Assembly (NCBI GenBank): GCA_016938475.1
Contig: JAFGUP010000256.1
Span: 1 to 33,753, forward strand
Origin: Sphaerochaetaceae bacterium
GTDB lineage: Bacteria > Spirochaetota > Spirochaetia > Sphaerochaetales > Sphaerochaetaceae
Direction: 5' to 3'
DNA: 33,753 nt
A program made the translations under genes and the position numbers. The notes under the pieces were generated by a model, which saw nothing but the letters and a program-made list of their open reading frames with translations, did not search any database and had not been told where the DNA came from. Below are positions 32,465 to 33,753 of this stretch, piece by piece; position 1 is the first letter of the stretch, and each line of letters begins with the position of its first letter.

Positions 32465-33496
32465 CTAGGGCACAGCAGCGAATTCAATCTCGATGATGCC
32501 GTGTTCTACTGTTCCTGCGTAGTGGTTGGTTCCGTCTGCTATATAGCTGATGATGTCAACGGTGGAAAGTGTGGTGACAAAATCATCCTCGGCAGAAGCT
32601 ACCGTCCCGTCAGTCATACTGATCGAATACATGATGTTGGCACTTCCCTGCATGTACAGTGCATCACCGTTCGTGAGGACCGGAAGGAAGGTGAACTCCG
32701 TATTGGTAGTTTTCAGGGTGATGGTGTTGGCGGTATCTGTCGGTTGTGTTGCCGCCACATCAGATGACCGGTAGACCGATCCATCTCCAAGGACGAAAAT
32801 ACCCTGATCAGTACTGTCCACAAAGAAGGCTCGTACCGGTTGTTCCAGATCAGTTGTCACTGGATACCGGATTCCTCCTTCATACAGATATGAGCTATAG
32901 GTATCATCAGCGGCTTTCTGAAGCAGAACGAGGAACGTATCATCATCCTGTGCCCTGACCTGTGCACTTCGGTAGGTTGCTGTGGAAAAAGTCCCATCTG
33001 TTACAGCAGAAGTAGGGGAGCTTACAGTTCTCACTTCAAAATCAGTGGTAGTCTCGACCACCATGACATCCCCGTACAGACCCATAGATACCACGTTCAT
33101 CGCACTGTTGTACGCTGTTCCCGTGGGTGAGGATTCACTCTTGAGGATAGTGTACAGATCATTGTTTTCTTCAAGGGCAGCACTTTCACCGATAAAGACA
33201 CGGGTTGCATCCGTGGCCAGAAGATTCGCTCTGATCGGGTTGGAGTTCTCCACTGAGATCAGTGACCAATCACCGGTGACTGGGTTGTACAGCTGCATGC
33301 CTGCATCCTTCGTGTGGGCGATGATGTTATTGGCGTCATTGAAATCGATGACTGTGACAGCTCCAACCTCAACGATGGGTTCGGATATGCTCACGCGGTA
33401 GAAGATCCCCTCGTCATCGATATTGCACGAAAGGGTAAACAGAAGAAGCAGTGCTGCAGTCCCTGCAAGTGTCCGGTGTAAGATTGTCTTTCTCAT
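32465..33496 (-). CDS. Putative lipoprotein, possible beta-propeller, function unknown
   Basis: The 343-residue protein starts with MRK, a hydrophobic stretch AGTAALLLLFTLS and cysteine 24, a plausible relaxed spirochaetal lipobox (TLSC), so it is probably a surface or periplasmic lipoprotein. The mature part is rich in Asp, Thr, Ser and Val and in short beta-strand units with repeating patterns such as GDVMVVET, DTFLVLLQ, DQGIFVLGDGSVYRS and GDALYMQGS, spaced about 40-50 residues apart, which hints at a beta-propeller. No catalytic motif was found. AGGAG lies eight bases before the ATG. Eleven bases separate it from the upstream barrel gene, so the two are probably co-transcribed. It ends at the bidirectional terminator. 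Confidence 0.7.
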   Translation of the reverse strand: MRKTILHRTLAGTAALLLLFTLSCNIDDEGIFYRVSISEPIVEVGAVTVIDFNDANNIIAHTKDAGMQLYNPVTGDWSLISVENSNPIRANLLATDATRVFIGESAALEENNDLYTILKSESSPTGTAYNSAMNVVSMGLYGDVMVVETTTDFEVRTVSSPTSAVTDGTFSTATYRSAQVRAQDDDTFLVLLQKAADDTYSSYLYEGGIRYPVTTDLEQPVRAFFVDSTDQGIFVLGDGSVYRSSDVAATQPTDTANTITLKTTNTEFTFLPVLTNGDALYMQGSANIMYSISMTDGTVASAEDDFVTTLSTVDIISYIADGTNHYAGTVEHGIIEIEFAAVP

Positions 33497-33507
33497 TGGT
33501 GCTTCTC

Positions 33508-33753
33508 CTATTCGCCACGGTATGACAGAGAGAGAGTAATCGGCATGAAGCCCATCACGGTCTCCTGACCATTCGGATTATCAGAGAACAGGAGCAGCTC
33601 AGGTATCACCTGGAGCCCTGCTGAGAGGGAGACTCCCCAGTTCTCAGTCCAATAGAAACTCACCCCTGCCTCAAGGGTTCCCAGGAGACTCATGAAACTT
33701 GTCTCCTCATATGAGTTATATGCAAACCCCAGGCCCACGGAGAGGGGAAGCTC
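33508..33753 (-). CDS. C-terminal part of a probable outer-membrane beta-barrel protein (cut by window edge)
   Basis: The last 81 codons of a minus-strand gene are visible, and the frame stays open to the window end. Alternating hydrophobic and polar residues with Gly and aromatic turns (GLGFAYNSYEE, LEAGVSFYWTENWGVSLSAGLQV, MPITLSLSYRGE) are typical of membrane beta-strands. The GTG at 33736-33738 is unlikely to be the start because strand-like sequence continues beyond it. The chain ends in YRGE rather than the aromatic residue usual for barrel proteins. The family is not identified. Confidence 0.65.
   Translation of the reverse strand, partial: ELPLSVGLGFAYNSYEETSFMSLLGTLEAGVSFYWTENWGVSLSAGLQVIPELLLFSDNPNGQETVMGFMPITLSLSYRGE

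Noticed and set aside
1-33753. CRISPR arrays, insertion sequences, prophage genes, tRNA or rRNA genes
   Set aside because: No regularly spaced repeats, transposase or phage motifs, or cloverleaf-like RNA sequences were seen; the intergenic space is small and accounted for.

Overview
The window looks like chromosomal core-genome DNA from a spirochaete (Spirochaetota, probably near Treponema or Sphaerochaeta). The evidence is the V-type ATPase operon in the order E - small unknown protein - A - B - D - I - K, an LptD-like outer-membrane protein directly behind uvrA, a gap-pgk-tpiA-secG glycolytic cluster, and a parvulin-nusB-map cluster. From memory, similar arrangements occur in Treponema and Borrelia. 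Base composition is close to 50% GC by eye, which argues against Borrelia itself. No rRNA, tRNA, CRISPR, insertion sequence or prophage was seen.

Layout. (1) 1-4273, plus strand: the tail of an unidentified gene, rsgA, mutS2 and a uridine phosphorylase gene. (2) 4288-6516, minus strand: a NapH-type membrane polyferredoxin and, upstream of it, a divergent tryptophanase/tyrosine phenol-lyase family enzyme. (3) 6517-6902: an AT-rich 386-base divergent intergenic region with promoter candidates on both strands. (4) 6903-14123: the V-ATPase operon, closed by a strong terminator. (5) 14331-25528: a run of seven overlapping or closely spaced genes, ispG, uvrA, lptD-like, phoH, 7TM-HD phosphodiesterase, ybeY and a CBS/CorC protein. 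(6) 25578-29013: a well-formed promoter, then gap, pgk, tpiA and secG, with a terminator-like hairpin after gap and another after secG. (7) 29082-32366: a flavodoxin-like protein, a periplasmic parvulin, nusB, map and a phosphoribosyltransferase gene, closed by a bidirectional terminator. (8) 32465-33753, minus strand: a putative lipoprotein and the 3' end of a probable beta-barrel protein cut by the window edge.

How the genes work together. The ATPase operon encodes a rotary pump whose K ring carries residues matching the sodium-binding set known from Enterococcus hirae. Recognisable C, F and G subunit genes are missing from the operon, and a small helical protein sits where they might be. 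Ribosome and RNA maintenance genes (rsgA, ybeY, phoH, nusB, map), DNA maintenance genes (mutS2, uvrA), envelope genes (lptD-like, secG, parvulin) and central glycolysis make up the rest.

I found no clear-cut new defence, mobile or biosynthetic system. The best leads are the incomplete V-ATPase with its small accessory protein, the predicted sodium-type ring, the lyase that lacks a conserved cofactor-contacting arginine, the SAP-like segment at the front of the LptD-like protein, and the attenuator-like hairpins inside the glycolytic cluster. All comparisons with other species or reference proteins are from memory, without database searches.
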